Shown here piece by piece: positions 10,183 to 20,003 of a stretch of DNA of 64,000 nt. The notes beneath the pieces were generated by a model. That model was not told the origin of the DNA and did not search any database. It was given only the letters and a program-made list of their open reading frames with translations. Both the position numbers and the translations under genes were made by a program. Numbering within the stretch: the stretch's first letter is position 1; every line of letters begins with the position of its first letter. The DNA comes from Mycobacterium branderi. GTDB taxonomy: Bacteria > Actinomycetota > Actinomycetes > Mycobacteriales > Mycobacteriaceae. The DNA lies in assembly GCF_010728725.1 (NCBI RefSeq), contig NZ_AP022607.1:1-64000 (forward strand). Reading direction: 5' to 3'.

Positions 10183-10260
10183 CGACGGTGTCAATGCCGG
10201 ACTCTTACACGGCCCGCCCGGGGCCACACGGATGCTGGGCATTCAGGCCATGGCAGCGCC

Positions 10261-11394
10261 ATGACAGACCCCAGGCCGTTTCGCATCACGGTTGGCGACG
10301 ACGTCCTTACCGATCTGCACGCACGCCTGTCGCGAACCCGCTGGCCAGAGCGCGAATGCGTCGATGACTGGAGCCAGGGTCTGCCGCTGCACTACGCCCG
10401 GGAGCTCGCCGCCTATTGGGCAGACGGCTACGACTGGCGGGTGCGGGAGGCGGCACTGAATCGCTACGACCAATTCACCACCGACATCGACGGGCTCGAG
10501 ATCCACTTTGTGCACCAACGTTCCCCGCACCCCGAAGCGTTGCCGCTGGTGATCACGCACGGCTGGCCCGGATCATTCGTGGAATTCCACAAAGTCATCG
10601 AGCCGTTGTCCAACCCGACGGCACACGGAGGGCAAGCCGAAGACGCGTTTCACGTCGTCTGCCCCTCCCTTCCCGGGTATGGCTTCTCCGGGAAACCGGT
10701 CGCGACCGGCTGGGGTATCGGCAAAGTCGCACAGGCGTGGGAAACACTGATGGTCCGGCTGGGCTACGACCACTACGGCGCACAGGGCGGCGACTGGGGG
10801 GCGGCGGTCACTACACAGCTGGGCCGAAACCGTGGCCACTGCATCGCCATTCATACCAACATGCCCTTCGGCGCGCCACCCGCCGGCGCCCTGGACAATC
10901 CGAGCGACGATGAGCGGGAGGCGCTGGCCCGCCTCGAATATTACGAAACGTGGGACTCCGGCTACGCCAAGCAGCAGTCGACCCGACCGCAGACTCTCGG
11001 TTACGGCTTGGTGGATTCGCCAGCGGGCCAGATGGCGTGGATCATCGAGAAGTTCTGGTCGTGGATGGACTGCGACGGCCACCCGGAAAACGTGGTCAGC
11101 CGCGACGAACTGCTCGACAACGTGATGGTGTATTGGCTCACCGCCTCGGCGGCGTCCTCAGCGCGAATGTACTGGGAAAGTTTCAAGAGCTTCCAGGCCG
11201 CCGGCAGCGTCGACCTGCCCACCGGTGTGGCGGCCTTTCCGAAAGAGATCATCCGCTCACCGCGAGCGTGGTGCGAAGCGAACTACAACATCACACACTG
11301 GTCCGACATGCCGCGCGGCGGACACTTCGCGGCATTCGAGCAACCCCAGCTTTTCGTCGAGGACGTCCGGGCCTTCTTCGCCGGATACCGGTGA
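10261..11394 (+). CDS. Epoxide hydrolase (EHN-type alpha/beta hydrolase)
   Basis: 377-residue alpha/beta-hydrolase epoxide hydrolase with the N-terminal EHN domain (FRITVGDDVLTDLHARLSRT, TRWPE) and the HGWPGSFVEFHKVI oxyanion strand. The nucleophile elbow is AQGGDWGAAVT, whose Asp attacks the epoxide carbon. The C-terminal HFAAFEQPQLFVEDV carries the catalytic His. It converts epoxides to vicinal diols. It is intact, stands 78 bp downstream of tandem operator D, and is followed after 48 bp by the PEP-dikinase-like gene, probably in one operon. A P450-made epoxide in the same regulon is the obvious candidate substrate, but none is named by the sequence. Confidence 0.85.
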   Translation: MTDPRPFRITVGDDVLTDLHARLSRTRWPERECVDDWSQGLPLHYARELAAYWADGYDWRVREAALNRYDQFTTDIDGLEIHFVHQRSPHPEALPLVITHGWPGSFVEFHKVIEPLSNPTAHGGQAEDAFHVVCPSLPGYGFSGKPVATGWGIGKVAQAWETLMVRLGYDHYGAQGGDWGAAVTTQLGRNRGHCIAIHTNMPFGAPPAGALDNPSDDEREALARLEYYETWDSGYAKQQSTRPQTLGYGLVDSPAGQMAWIIEKFWSWMDCDGHPENVVSRDELLDNVMVYWLTASAASSARMYWESFKSFQAAGSVDLPTGVAAFPKEIIRSPRAWCEANYNITHWSDMPRGGHFAAFEQPQLFVEDVRAFFAGYR

Positions 11395-11442
11395 GAAAGC
11401 CGTTGCAGGGGCAGCTTGTAAGCCACTCGGGAGGAGGTCTCG

Positions 11443-14197
11443 ATGAATGGCCCGACGATCTTTGGGTTTGAAGACCTTGCTGATCTTGACGAGTCCGTGT
11501 GCAGGAACCTGGTTGGCGGCAAGGCCCTTAATCTCGGAGTGATGGCGGCGTACGGGCTACCCGTACCACCAGGGTTTTGTGTGTCGGCGCAGGCATACGC
11601 GACATTCCTAGAAGCCAACGCCATGGACGAACTGATCCGGGATGCGCTGGACACGATCGACTTTGGCGATGCGGGGCTGGTTGAGGATGCGACGGCCACC
11701 ATCCGCGAACTGGTCCGCTCGGCGAAGGTGCCGGCTGAGGTCGCGGCTGACATCGAGAAGGCCTACAGCGCACTCGGTGAGGAAGTACTGGTCGCGGTGC
11801 GGTCGTCAGGAACAGCAGAGGATATGGCCGATGCATCATTTGCGGGTTGCACGACACGTATCTCAACGTCAAGGGAGCGACCGAGCTGCTTGAACAGATT
11901 AGGCGGTGCTGGGCGTCGCTGTGGACAGCGCGGGCAACGGCATACCGTCACCAGAATGGGTTCGATCAGTGCCGGGCGCGTATCGCCGTGGTGGTGCAAA
12001 CAATGGTCGACTCGGATGTGTCCGGGGTCATGTTTACCGCCAATCCCGTCAACGCCGCGACTGACGAGATCCTGATTAACGCGAGCTGGGGGCTGGGAGA
12101 CTCGGTGGTTTCGGGCACCGTCACACCCGACGAATTCGTGGTGAAGCATGGCGACTTACGGATCCGCGCAAAGACGCTCGGTGACAAGGCGACCCGCGCT
12201 ATCCCCAACCGGGACACGGGCAGCGGAACCATCACCGAAGAGCTTCCGGCGGCCGACCGCAATGCCTTTAGTTTGTCGGATGATCGGGTGGTGAAGCTAG
12301 CCGAGCTCGGTCGGCATGTACAAGAGATCTACCACGATGTGCCTCAAGATATTGAATGGGCGTTACACGCAGATACCTTCTTCCTGTTGCAGTCCCGTCC
12401 GATCACGGGCGTCGAGTTCAGCTGGGATGTAGATCTGGACGACTGGCAGCGAGTACCCGAGCCAGATGACACGATCTGGACACGCGCGACAGCTGACGAG
12501 GGATGGACGGGCCCATGCAGCCCAATGATGTATTCCATGCGCGCACCCGGCCAACACCAAGCGCAGCTATATGCCGTTAAGGGCTGGGGATGCGCTGAGC
12601 TCGACCGGCTGAGGTACTGGAAGTTCCACAGGGCTAAGGTCTATTCCAACTGCGAGTTGCACAGAAGGCTTCTGGAGGCAACGGCACCGCCGCCCATCCG
12701 CGCGAATATGCTTCAGAACTGGCTGCCGCCATCGTGGCACGCCGACGTCATGTCCGCGAAGTTCAACTACCTCGACTATGTCCGCATGTATATGCGGATC
12801 CGAATGCTGAATCCCGACGACGGTTTCTATCGTTGGCTAAACGTCTTTCGGCAATGGATGGACCAGCGAGAGCAGTGGTACAACGGAACCACGCCAGAGC
12901 GGCTCGCTCGAATGACCGACCGCCAACTCGAGACGTATCTGCAGAAATACGCCGCCGCAGAAGCGACGCTTTCGGAAAGGGTCTGGCACGGCTACGTCAT
13001 CTACGCACGCGATGCCCTCGCCGTCGTGGGCTTGATTCTCGCCCACTGGTACACCGGCAACAATCCAAACGCGTTCGGAGACCTGATCTCCGGATCTACG
13101 ACGCGCTCAGCGACCCAGATCGAGAACGCGGAGGTATGGGAACTCGCGCAGACGATTCGCGAATCCGAAGCGCTTCTGCATTGCTTCCGCAACCACAGTG
13201 GCGACGAGTTCTTCGAGCGCCTACGCAACTTCCCGGCAGGCCGGGAATTCCTCTGCCGCTACGAAGATTTCGTCAGCCGGCATGGCCACCGGGGCATGAC
13301 GGACCGTGACATGTACTTTCCCCGGCGATGTGAGGACCCTTCGATCGACTACGAAGCGTTCCGGGCATTGCTCAACGTGAGCGATCCAGTGCGCCCGTCT
13401 GTCCTCGAACAACGCGTCAATGCAAAACGCGAGGCCGCCACCAAGGAAGTCATCGCCAACCTCAAACAAGGACCCTCGGCACGTTGAAGGCCGAAGCCTT
13501 AAAACTCGCACTCGACTACGTGCACAGGTGGACTGTGATACGAGACGATGAGCGCTACTTCGTCGACCGCGGCCTACTCGCAATGAAAAGAGGCTACGTT
13601 GAACTGGGATGGCGCCTCGCCGAGCGTGGCCTCATCGACTATCCAATGGACGTGTTCTTCCTCGGTCACCAAGAAGCCTTCGACCTGTGCTACGGCCGCG
13701 GCAACCCGGTCCTGGACCGGCTGAAGATAAAGGGCCGCTTCCGCGATTGGAAACGCGAAGACGATAAAGAGGTCGTTGCACCGCTGTTCTTGCGTAACGG
13801 TCAAGGCGTTCAATTCGACGAAACGCCCGACGCTGATGCCGATTTGAGCGGAGCCGGATTATCCGCCGGGCGCGCCGTAGGGACGGCCCGAATCATTAAG
13901 AGCCTCCGAGAGATTGGCACTCTAACCGACGGAGACATCCTGGTCTGCAACAGCACCGATCCGGGATGGACACCAGTGTTCGGCGTCATATCGGGACTCG
14001 TTCTCGAGACCGGCGGAAGGCTCGCACACGGTTCCTGCCTTGCGCGCGAGTATGGACTGCCCGCCGTCCAGGTCCCGACCGCGATGAGCCGAATCTCCGA
14101 CGGTGCCACCATTACGATCGACGGCACTACCGGCGCCATCACCGTGGATGCCCATGTCGGCGCACAAAATCCGCCAGTCCAGTTTCAAGCGGAGTAG
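11443..14197 (+). pseudogene. PEP-synthase/rifampin-phosphotransferase-like dikinase, frameshifted
   Basis: Large PEP-synthase-like dikinase of about 918 residues in three pieces. An N-terminal ATP-grasp domain (LVGGKALNLGVMAAYGLPVPPGFCV, RSSGTAEDMADASFAG) is followed by a substrate domain and a C-terminal swivelling phosphohistidine domain (GGRLAHGSCLAREYGLPAVQVP, catalytic His). Missing single bases at about 11847 (T run, restores FAGLHDTYLN) and 13475 (C run, restores KQGPLGTLKAE) explain the splits. The ATP-grasp, middle and His domain order is that of rifampin phosphotransferase and PEP synthase, which move phosphate through the His to an alcohol or pyruvate. Its place behind an epoxide hydrolase in a catabolic regulon makes phosphorylation of a hydroxylated intermediate conceivable. 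A drug-inactivation role cannot be excluded. Confidence 0.7.
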
Positions 14198-14659
14198 TTA
14201 GTGCGAGCGAGGCCGCGGCGGCAGGACCGCAAGCCAGGAGTCCGAAAGCAGTTCAATCAGCTGTCCATCCGGATCGCGGATCATTGCTGATTGCTCAGAG
14301 ACCGTTTCTTCGATCACCGATCCCCCGAAACTGTCGACCATCTCCAACACGTCGCGCAGATCGGACACCGACAACGACAGATGCGTCAACCCGATCTGGT
14401 CCATGGCACGTTTCGGCCCGGCGTGGACTTCGCGCCGGGCGTAGTCGAGAAGCTCCAGCACCAAGCCGTCTCGTACCAGGTAGGTCGCACGCAGTCCGAT
14501 CGGTTCGTTCAGCTGCAGAAGACGGTCGGTGCCGTCATCGGGCGGTTCGAGCTCCCACCAGAACACAAAACCGAAGAGCCCTTCGTAAAAGCGGCGCGAG
14601 CGCTCCCGATCGGCAACACACAATCCGACATGGTTGAAGACAGTTCGGTGGCTCGTCAC
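14198..14659 (-). CDS. Glyoxalase/VOC-family protein
   Basis: 153-residue vicinal-oxygen-chelate protein with two beta-alpha-beta-beta-beta modules. Likely metal ligands are His in FNHVGLCVAD, Glu in VLELLDY, His in LTHLSLSV and Glu in GQLIELLSD, the pattern of a metal-binding glyoxalase, dioxygenase or epimerase. The start is the GTG at 14659, which overlaps the TGA of the preceding 69-codon gene, with AGGAG upstream. It is the last gene of a three-gene coupled set: P450, small protein, VOC. The PEP-dikinase gene converges on it with its stop next to this one. The substrate is unknown. Confidence 0.8.
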   Translation of the reverse strand: MTSHRTVFNHVGLCVADRERSRRFYEGLFGFVFWWELEPPDDGTDRLLQLNEPIGLRATYLVRDGLVLELLDYARREVHAGPKRAMDQIGLTHLSLSVSDLRDVLEMVDSFGGSVIEETVSEQSAMIRDPDGQLIELLSDSWLAVLPPRPRSH

Positions 14660-14865
14660 AGGTCACTCCTGCTGAGCCGCACTGCATCTAGGCTCACGAT
14701 CAGATGCTCCCCGATGATACTGCGCTCGACCATTCCGCCGAAGCATTCGCGGGTCTGTTCGTCGACAGATCGGGACGACCCTGATCGGCAACGGAAAGTG
14801 CTCTCGCCCAACAACTTCACCGATACCCGCACCGTCTCGTCAAGATCCCCTACAACCCCGCTCAC
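14656..14865 (-). CDS. Small conserved-looking protein between P450 and VOC genes
   Basis: 69-residue protein of unknown family. No domain is recognised; it has an acidic N-terminal half (VVGDLDETVRVSVKLLGE), two cysteines (FRCRSG, RECFGG) and a hydrophobic segment IIGEHLIVSLDAVRL. The case for a real gene rests on arrangement. Its GTG at 14865 overlaps the P450 stop (GTGA), and its TGA overlaps the VOC start (GTGA) behind a good AGGAG site. Such double coupling is rarely accidental. It might assist the P450 or act as a subunit of the VOC enzyme, but nothing in its sequence says so. Confidence 0.5.
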   Translation of the reverse strand: MSGVVGDLDETVRVSVKLLGESTFRCRSGSSRSVDEQTRECFGGMVERSIIGEHLIVSLDAVRLSRSDL

Positions 14866-16122
14866 GCTGCAGTGAAGCTAAGGTACAGCTCGGTGAGCCC
14901 GCGCAGCATGTACGTCGGCTCGTAGGTGTAGCGACGGTGCCCGGCAGGTCCGTGTTTGTCTTCGTTGATCTTGATGTCGGGTATCCGGTCGAGGATGCGT
15001 TCAATTGACACGCGACCCTCCACTCGGGCCAGCGGCGCGCCCGGGCAGGAATGCACCCCGCGGACAAACGCCATGTGCTCGCGAACATTCCTGCGGTCGA
15101 GCCGAAACTCGTGCGGATCGTCGAACCGGCGCGGATCACGGTTGGCGCCACCCACCAGCACCGTCACGATTGTGCCGGCGGGAATATCAACACCACCCAC
15201 GGTCACGGGTTTGCGGGCCAGCCGGTAGGTGGCCTTGACCGAGCTTTCCATGCGCAGTGCTTCCTCGATGAACGACGGGATCAGGCTCCGGTCACCTCGC
15301 AGCTTTTGCTGGATGTCGGGCCGGTCACCCAGGATCTGTACGGCGGCGCCGAGCAGCTTGGCGGTGGTCTCGCGGCCGGCGGCGAACAGGAAGGTGGCCG
15401 AGCGAACCACCTCGATGACCTTAGGAATGGATTCGTCAGGATACTTCGCGGTGGCCAGCGCAGTCAGCACGTCGTCGCGGGGTTCGCGTCGGCGGTCCTC
15501 GATATAGGAGCAGAACTTCTCGTCGAGCCTGTCCAGCGGTGCACCGACCGACTCGTGGTCGAGTGTCCCCACCGGCGGGTCGTCGCCCAACAAGATGCGG
15601 AACTCCTGGTGGTCTTCTCGGGCACGCCGAGTAGATCGGCGATAACCAAGGTGGAGAAGGGCTTGGAGTATTGGCTGATGAACTCGCGTTCGCTGCTGCC
15701 GAGGAACTCCTCAAGCTGGCGGTCGGCGAGGCGCCACATGAACTCCTCGTTCTCCTTCAGCCGGCTCGGCGTCAGCAGCCGGCTCAGCAGTGACCGTGCA
15801 CGCGTGTGTACCGGCGGGTCCATCGTGAGCATGTGCTCGGACATCGGAAACTGATCGCGGTGCGCCTCGATCTGCGCACTGATGTCATCGCCTTCGGCCT
15901 CGAACGGCAAAGGTGGAAACGGTCCCCCAACTGCGACGCAACTCGAAAAGGTATCGGTGTCTTTGTAGACCGCGGCGGCCTCCTCATGGCCGGTGACCGC
16001 GACGACGTTGTGGTGCGGCAGCCGAAGCACCGGGTTCTTGCCGCGCAGGTAGTCGAAGTAGGGTAGGGATCCGGAATGACGGCGGAGTCGGTGAAGAAGT
16101 CGACAAAATCGAAATTGCTCAT
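14862..16122 (-). pseudogene. Cytochrome P450, frameshifted
   Basis: Cytochrome P450 of about 420 residues, start 16122 (MSNFDFVDFFTDS) behind GGGAGG. One missing C at about 16060 (restores DPYPYFDYLRGKNPV) and one missing G at about 15615 (restores PEKDHQEFRILLGDD) split it into three frames. The helix motifs are all present: I-helix FAAGRETTAK, ExxR in EEALRMES, and the haem loop FVRGVHSCPGAPLAR, in which the ligand Cys sits in HSCPG. It heads a coupled set with the 69-residue protein and the VOC gene. Unlike the P450 at 6054 it is not preceded by the tandem operator, so it may belong to another transcription unit. The substrate is unknown. Confidence 0.8.
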
Positions 16123-16421
16123 GGCCTGCGCCTCCCGAGCGTGGTTCAGTGTGATCATCGGCTCAACGAATAGCCAGCGTCACCGGCCCGCCTGTGGCTA
16201 ACGGTGCGCAGCGCGCCTGCAACTGCGCATCCGATACCGACCGGTAACAGTGGCTCGTCAATGGCCATACCTTCAGTGCCGCAGGGCATCAGCGCTCACG
16301 ATCACAGCCTCCATACCCTCAGAGCACTAACATTGCTAAGATTGCCATTTAATGCCGAGTCTAGAGATGCCGCCGCCGGCGCGAAAGCGAATTTGCTGGT
16401 TTGCGTGTGTTGGAGGTTTTG
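16123..16421. other. Divergent intergenic region between two P450 genes
   Basis: This 299-bp region separates the divergent P450 genes at 16122 and 16422. I see no coding potential and no copy of the tandem operator family. An AT-richer segment at about 16325-16350 (CTAACATTGCTAAGATTGCC) is the likely promoter for the rightward P450, with TAAGAT as a possible -10 hexamer. Confidence 0.3.
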
Positions 16422-17687
16422 ATGGCCGCACGCCGTGATGTCAGTGCCGACGCGGTTGTCGATTTCGACCATCACTCACCGGACTTCAATCAAAACGAGC
16501 TGCAAGTCAACGCCGGCCTTCGACGGCGCTGCCCGGTGGCATGGAACGAGAACTACGGCGGATTCTGGTTCGTCACAAGCTATGACGCGGTGGCACAAAT
16601 CGCCCGGGACGGTGAAACCTTCGCGCACAAATACGAGCCGAACTCCGCCGACGGGGTCGATTACCAAGGCGAGATGGGTGTCCCGCGCCCCGAAGGCCAG
16701 CCGGCCCTGGGAATCGGTGAAGTCGACGGGCCGTACCACCGGGCGTTAAGGCGCGCGCTCGCCCCATTCTTCTCGCCGGGAGCTGTCCAGAAAATACGGC
16801 CGTTTATGGAACAGTCGGTGCACTGGTTTCTCGATCAACGGATCGCAGACGGTCGCATGGACCTCGTGCTGGACTACGCCAGCCCCGTTCCGGCCATCCT
16901 GACCATGCGGTTGATGGGCCTGCCCTACGACAACTGGCAGCTGTATGCCAACCTGTTCCACTCGGTGATGGCTCTTCCGCAGGACAGTGCCGAGTACGCC
17001 GGCGCGGTCGCCGAGGTACCCGCGATGATGGAGGGTCTGCTGAAGTTTGCGGCGACCCGGCGAGCCGCCCCTCGCGACGACTTGACGAGCTTCCTCGTCC
17101 AATTCGAGTACGACGGCAGGCGGCTGGATGACACACAGCTGCTCGATATCTTGTGGAACCTGGTCGCCGGCGGCGTCGACACCACGACGTCACAGACGGC
17201 GCTGAGTCTGCTTCACCTGGGCACGCATCCCGATCTGCGCCGGCAACTCATCGATCGCCCGGAGCTTTACCGCACCGCCACCGATGAGTTTCTGCGCTAC
17301 TTCTCGGTCAATCAGCAGCTCAGCCGGACGGTGACACGCGATGTCGTCCTCGGTGGACAACACCTTCGACGCAACGACCGCCTCATCATCAGCTGGTTGG
17401 CCGCCAACCATGACGAGCAAGAGTTCGCCCGAGCCGGCGACGTGGTCCTGGACCGGGCACCGAATCGCCATGTCGCCTTTGGGCTGGGGCCGCATCGGTG
17501 CATCGGATCTCATCTGGCGCGGGTCATGTTCGAGGTGATGGTGAGGGCGGTTCTTGAGCGCATTCCCGACTACCGGGTTGATACCGACGGCGTCTACCAA
17601 TACCTGGGCAACCCGACCATGACGGGCTTGGGCAAGCTGCCGGTCACCTTCACCGCCGGCGCGGCCCGGGGAACGCCACGGCCATGA
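16422..17687 (+). CDS. Cytochrome P450
   Basis: Intact 421-residue cytochrome P450, starting at the ATG at 16422 behind a perfect GGAGG. Motifs in order: the N-terminal DFDHHSPDFNQN typical of actinobacterial CYPs, the C-helix GPYHRALRRALAPFFSPG, the I-helix VAGGVDTTTSQ, the ExxR motif in DEFLRYF, and the haem loop FGLGPHRCIGSHLAR with the Cys ligand. It belongs to the soluble class that needs a ferredoxin and reductase, neither of which lies in the window. It reads away from the broken P450 at 14862-16122 and converges on the SDR/Baeyer-Villiger pair. It is the first of an unbroken run of intact genes. Confidence 0.9.
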   Translation: MAARRDVSADAVVDFDHHSPDFNQNELQVNAGLRRRCPVAWNENYGGFWFVTSYDAVAQIARDGETFAHKYEPNSADGVDYQGEMGVPRPEGQPALGIGEVDGPYHRALRRALAPFFSPGAVQKIRPFMEQSVHWFLDQRIADGRMDLVLDYASPVPAILTMRLMGLPYDNWQLYANLFHSVMALPQDSAEYAGAVAEVPAMMEGLLKFAATRRAAPRDDLTSFLVQFEYDGRRLDDTQLLDILWNLVAGGVDTTTSQTALSLLHLGTHPDLRRQLIDRPELYRTATDEFLRYFSVNQQLSRTVTRDVVLGGQHLRRNDRLIISWLAANHDEQEFARAGDVVLDRAPNRHVAFGLGPHRCIGSHLARVMFEVMVRAVLERIPDYRVDTDGVYQYLGNPTMTGLGKLPVTFTAGAARGTPRP

Positions 17688-17691
17688 CCGC

Positions 17692-18426
17692 TCAGCCGGT
17701 CGTGCCCCTCAGTACGCGCTGTTGCTGCCCATAGCTGTCGATGGGACTGTGCAACGCCAGCCCACCGTCGGCGAACACGATTTGCCCGGTGACTCAGGAC
17801 ATCTCGAGTACTGCAACAATCGCCTCGGCGACGTCATCGGCCCGACCGAGGCGACCCAGGGCAGTCCGCTCGGTCAGCGCCTGAACCCAGCCCGGCAACT
17901 GTTCGGCCTCGGCCAGCATGGGTGTGCGGGTGACCCCGGGGCCCACCGCGTTGACGCGGATACCATGGACCCCCCACTCGGCGGCAGCCACCCGCACCAA
18001 CATGTCAACGCCGGCTTTGGACACGCAATAAGCGTCCATGTCCCGATCGGCGATGGTCCCGCTGATACTCGACACCGCGACAATGGATCCTGGCGCGCCG
18101 GCGTCGATCATGGCTTGTGCAACGGCCCGCATGGTCAGCCACGTACCGGTCAGGTTGGTGTCGAGGACCCTGCGCCAGTCGGCGGGTCCTTGCTCGAGCA
18201 GAGTCCCCAACGCGCCGACGCCGGCGCACGCCACCAGCCGGTCCGGCGTTCCCCGCTCGGCGACGGTCTGCCGGATAGCCGCCCCGACCGCGTCGCAATC
18301 GCTGATGTCGCAGTCGATATCGCCGCCCGCGATATCCCAGGCCACCACATCCTGGCCCGCTTTACGCAGCCTTTCCGCTACCGCCTTGCCGATTCCGGAT
18401 CCACCGCCGGTGACGACCGCCGTCAT
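17692..18426 (-). pseudogene. Short-chain dehydrogenase/reductase with in-frame TGA
   Basis: Classical SDR with TGGGSGIGKAVAERL (cofactor loop), a CAGVG active-site strand, a SSISG serine and YCVSK (catalytic Tyr and Lys). The open frame stops at a TGA at 17794-17796 right after VLEMS, giving 210 residues. The same frame then continues for 33 codons with VTGQIVFADGGLALHSPID, the normal SDR C-terminus, to a second TGA at 17692. Many SDRs have an aromatic residue before VTGQ, so a TGG to TGA change would explain it. Removal of the last strand usually destabilises these enzymes. Its ATG overlaps the stop of the Baeyer-Villiger gene. Whether the TGA is a real mutation or an error is open. Confidence 0.65.
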
Positions 18427-19910
18427 GCGCTGCTGCCTGCCTTCTCCAGCTGCCGGTCGTCCTCGCCGGCGGGCGCAGTCAACACATCCAGCGTTACCTG
18501 CTGCAGTCGCTTTGCGAACGCGGAACCGCTGTAAGGGAATTGGGTGATTATCTTACCGTTGGGGTGCCGGAAGTAGTTGTTGCAGTTGGCCGCCCACACT
18601 TTACCCGCCAGCGCATCTTGGATCTCGCGGTTGTAAGCGTCGTGCACGCTGCGTTTGACTTCGACCGTGCGGATGTTCCGGTAAACCATCTCATCAAGGA
18701 CGCGGCGAGCGAATTCGGCTTGGGCCTCGAGGATATAGATGATCGAGGTGACCCCGTTGGTGTTGGGTCCATACAGGGTGAACAGATTCGGATAGCCGGG
18801 CACCACGGTTCCCAGATACGCCTCGGCACCGTCACGCCACTCGTCACGAAGACGACGGGCGTCCCTGCCGTAGACGTCAAGGCTGCTCAGATAGTCGGCG
18901 GCTTTGAATCCAGTCCCGTAGACGACGGTGTCGACGCGGTGTTCGGTGCCCTCGGCGGTGCGCAAACCGTGCTCGGTGAACGCCACGATCGGCGAGGTCT
19001 CCAGCGTGACGTTCGGCAGCGCAAACGTGGGAAGCCAATCATCGGAGAGCAGCGGGCGTTTGCAGCCCAGCGGATAGTTCGGTAGCAGCTTGGCCCGTAG
19101 TTCGGGATCGCGCACGTTCGCGGCCAGGAATTCGTGGGCCTCCGCGGTGAGCTGCTTGGTCTGCTCGGAGTCGGTGTCGAAGTCCATCTGCTCGTACTGC
19201 TGAAAAGCCGCGTCGCGCAGCTTGCGCGCCTGCTCGGGGTTGCGCTCGAAAAACTCCTGCTGTTCAGCAGTGAACGGCGCGTCCAGGCGCGGGCTGACCC
19301 AGGTCGGTGTGCGCTGAAATACCGTCAGGTGCTTTGTGTCGGCGGCGATTGCGGGCACGTACTGGATGGCGCTGGCTCCGGTACCGATTGAGGCGACCCG
19401 TTCTCCCGCAGTTGATTTCGAGTGGTCCCAGATCGACGAGTGGAACGCACGTCCACCGAAGCACTTCGCGCCGGGGATGTCCGGAACGTTGGGGACGTCG
19501 AGCATTCCGACGGCGCTGACCACGACATCGAACTGGTGGGCCGCGCCATCTTCGGTCTGTACCGTCCAGCGCCGGTCGCGGTCCGACCAGCGCAGGCAAC
19601 TGACGCGGGCACCGGCGATCAGATGAGTGTCGAGGTGGTGGTCGAGCGCAACCTTCTCCAGATAGGCCAGTATCTCGGGCTGGTTGGCGTAGACCTTGCT
19701 CCAGCGGGGGTTGAGCGCGAAGGAGAAAGAGTAGAAGTGGGACGGCACGTCGCAGGCGGCACCGGGATAGGTGTTGTTGCGCCAGGTTCCACCGAAGCCC
19801 TCGCCGCGCTCGAAGATGGTGAAGTTATAACCGCCACGGGTCAGCTGGATTCCCATTGCGATACCGCCGGGTCCAGCGCCGATGACTGCCACAGTCGGTT
19901 GAGCTGCCAC
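18423..19910 (-). CDS. Flavin-containing (Baeyer-Villiger type) monooxygenase
   Basis: 495-residue class B flavoprotein monooxygenase. The FAD-binding loop is VIGAGPGGIAMGIQL, the following motif GGTWRNNTYPGAACDVPSHFYS is typical of Baeyer-Villiger enzymes, and the family fingerprint FxGxxxHxxxW appears as FGGRAFHSSIWDHS. A second nucleotide-binding motif (SIGTGASAIQ) binds NADPH. The enzyme inserts oxygen next to a ketone to give an ester or lactone, so it would act after an alcohol-to-ketone step. It is followed by the overlapping SDR gene, and tandem operator E lies 94 bp upstream, linking it to the regulon of the 3-11 kb cluster. It is intact. Confidence 0.88.
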   Translation of the reverse strand: MAAQPTVAVIGAGPGGIAMGIQLTRGGYNFTIFERGEGFGGTWRNNTYPGAACDVPSHFYSFSFALNPRWSKVYANQPEILAYLEKVALDHHLDTHLIAGARVSCLRWSDRDRRWTVQTEDGAAHQFDVVVSAVGMLDVPNVPDIPGAKCFGGRAFHSSIWDHSKSTAGERVASIGTGASAIQYVPAIAADTKHLTVFQRTPTWVSPRLDAPFTAEQQEFFERNPEQARKLRDAAFQQYEQMDFDTDSEQTKQLTAEAHEFLAANVRDPELRAKLLPNYPLGCKRPLLSDDWLPTFALPNVTLETSPIVAFTEHGLRTAEGTEHRVDTVVYGTGFKAADYLSSLDVYGRDARRLRDEWRDGAEAYLGTVVPGYPNLFTLYGPNTNGVTSIIYILEAQAEFARRVLDEMVYRNIRTVEVKRSVHDAYNREIQDALAGKVWAANCNNYFRHPNGKIITQFPYSGSAFAKRLQQVTLDVLTAPAGEDDRQLEKAGSSA

Positions 19911-20003
19911 CTGGTCAACTCCCTATCGCAGATAACAGGGTCATACCCCCTACGCGCGCATCCATGCTCCACCCTCGGGTCGAACGCGTACGCCACACCC
20001 GCC

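Noticed and set aside
17794..17796. In-frame TGA as a selenocysteine codon
   Set aside because: SDRs have no catalytic Cys/Sec at this place, and no SECIS-like structure was seen. A nonsense change is simpler.
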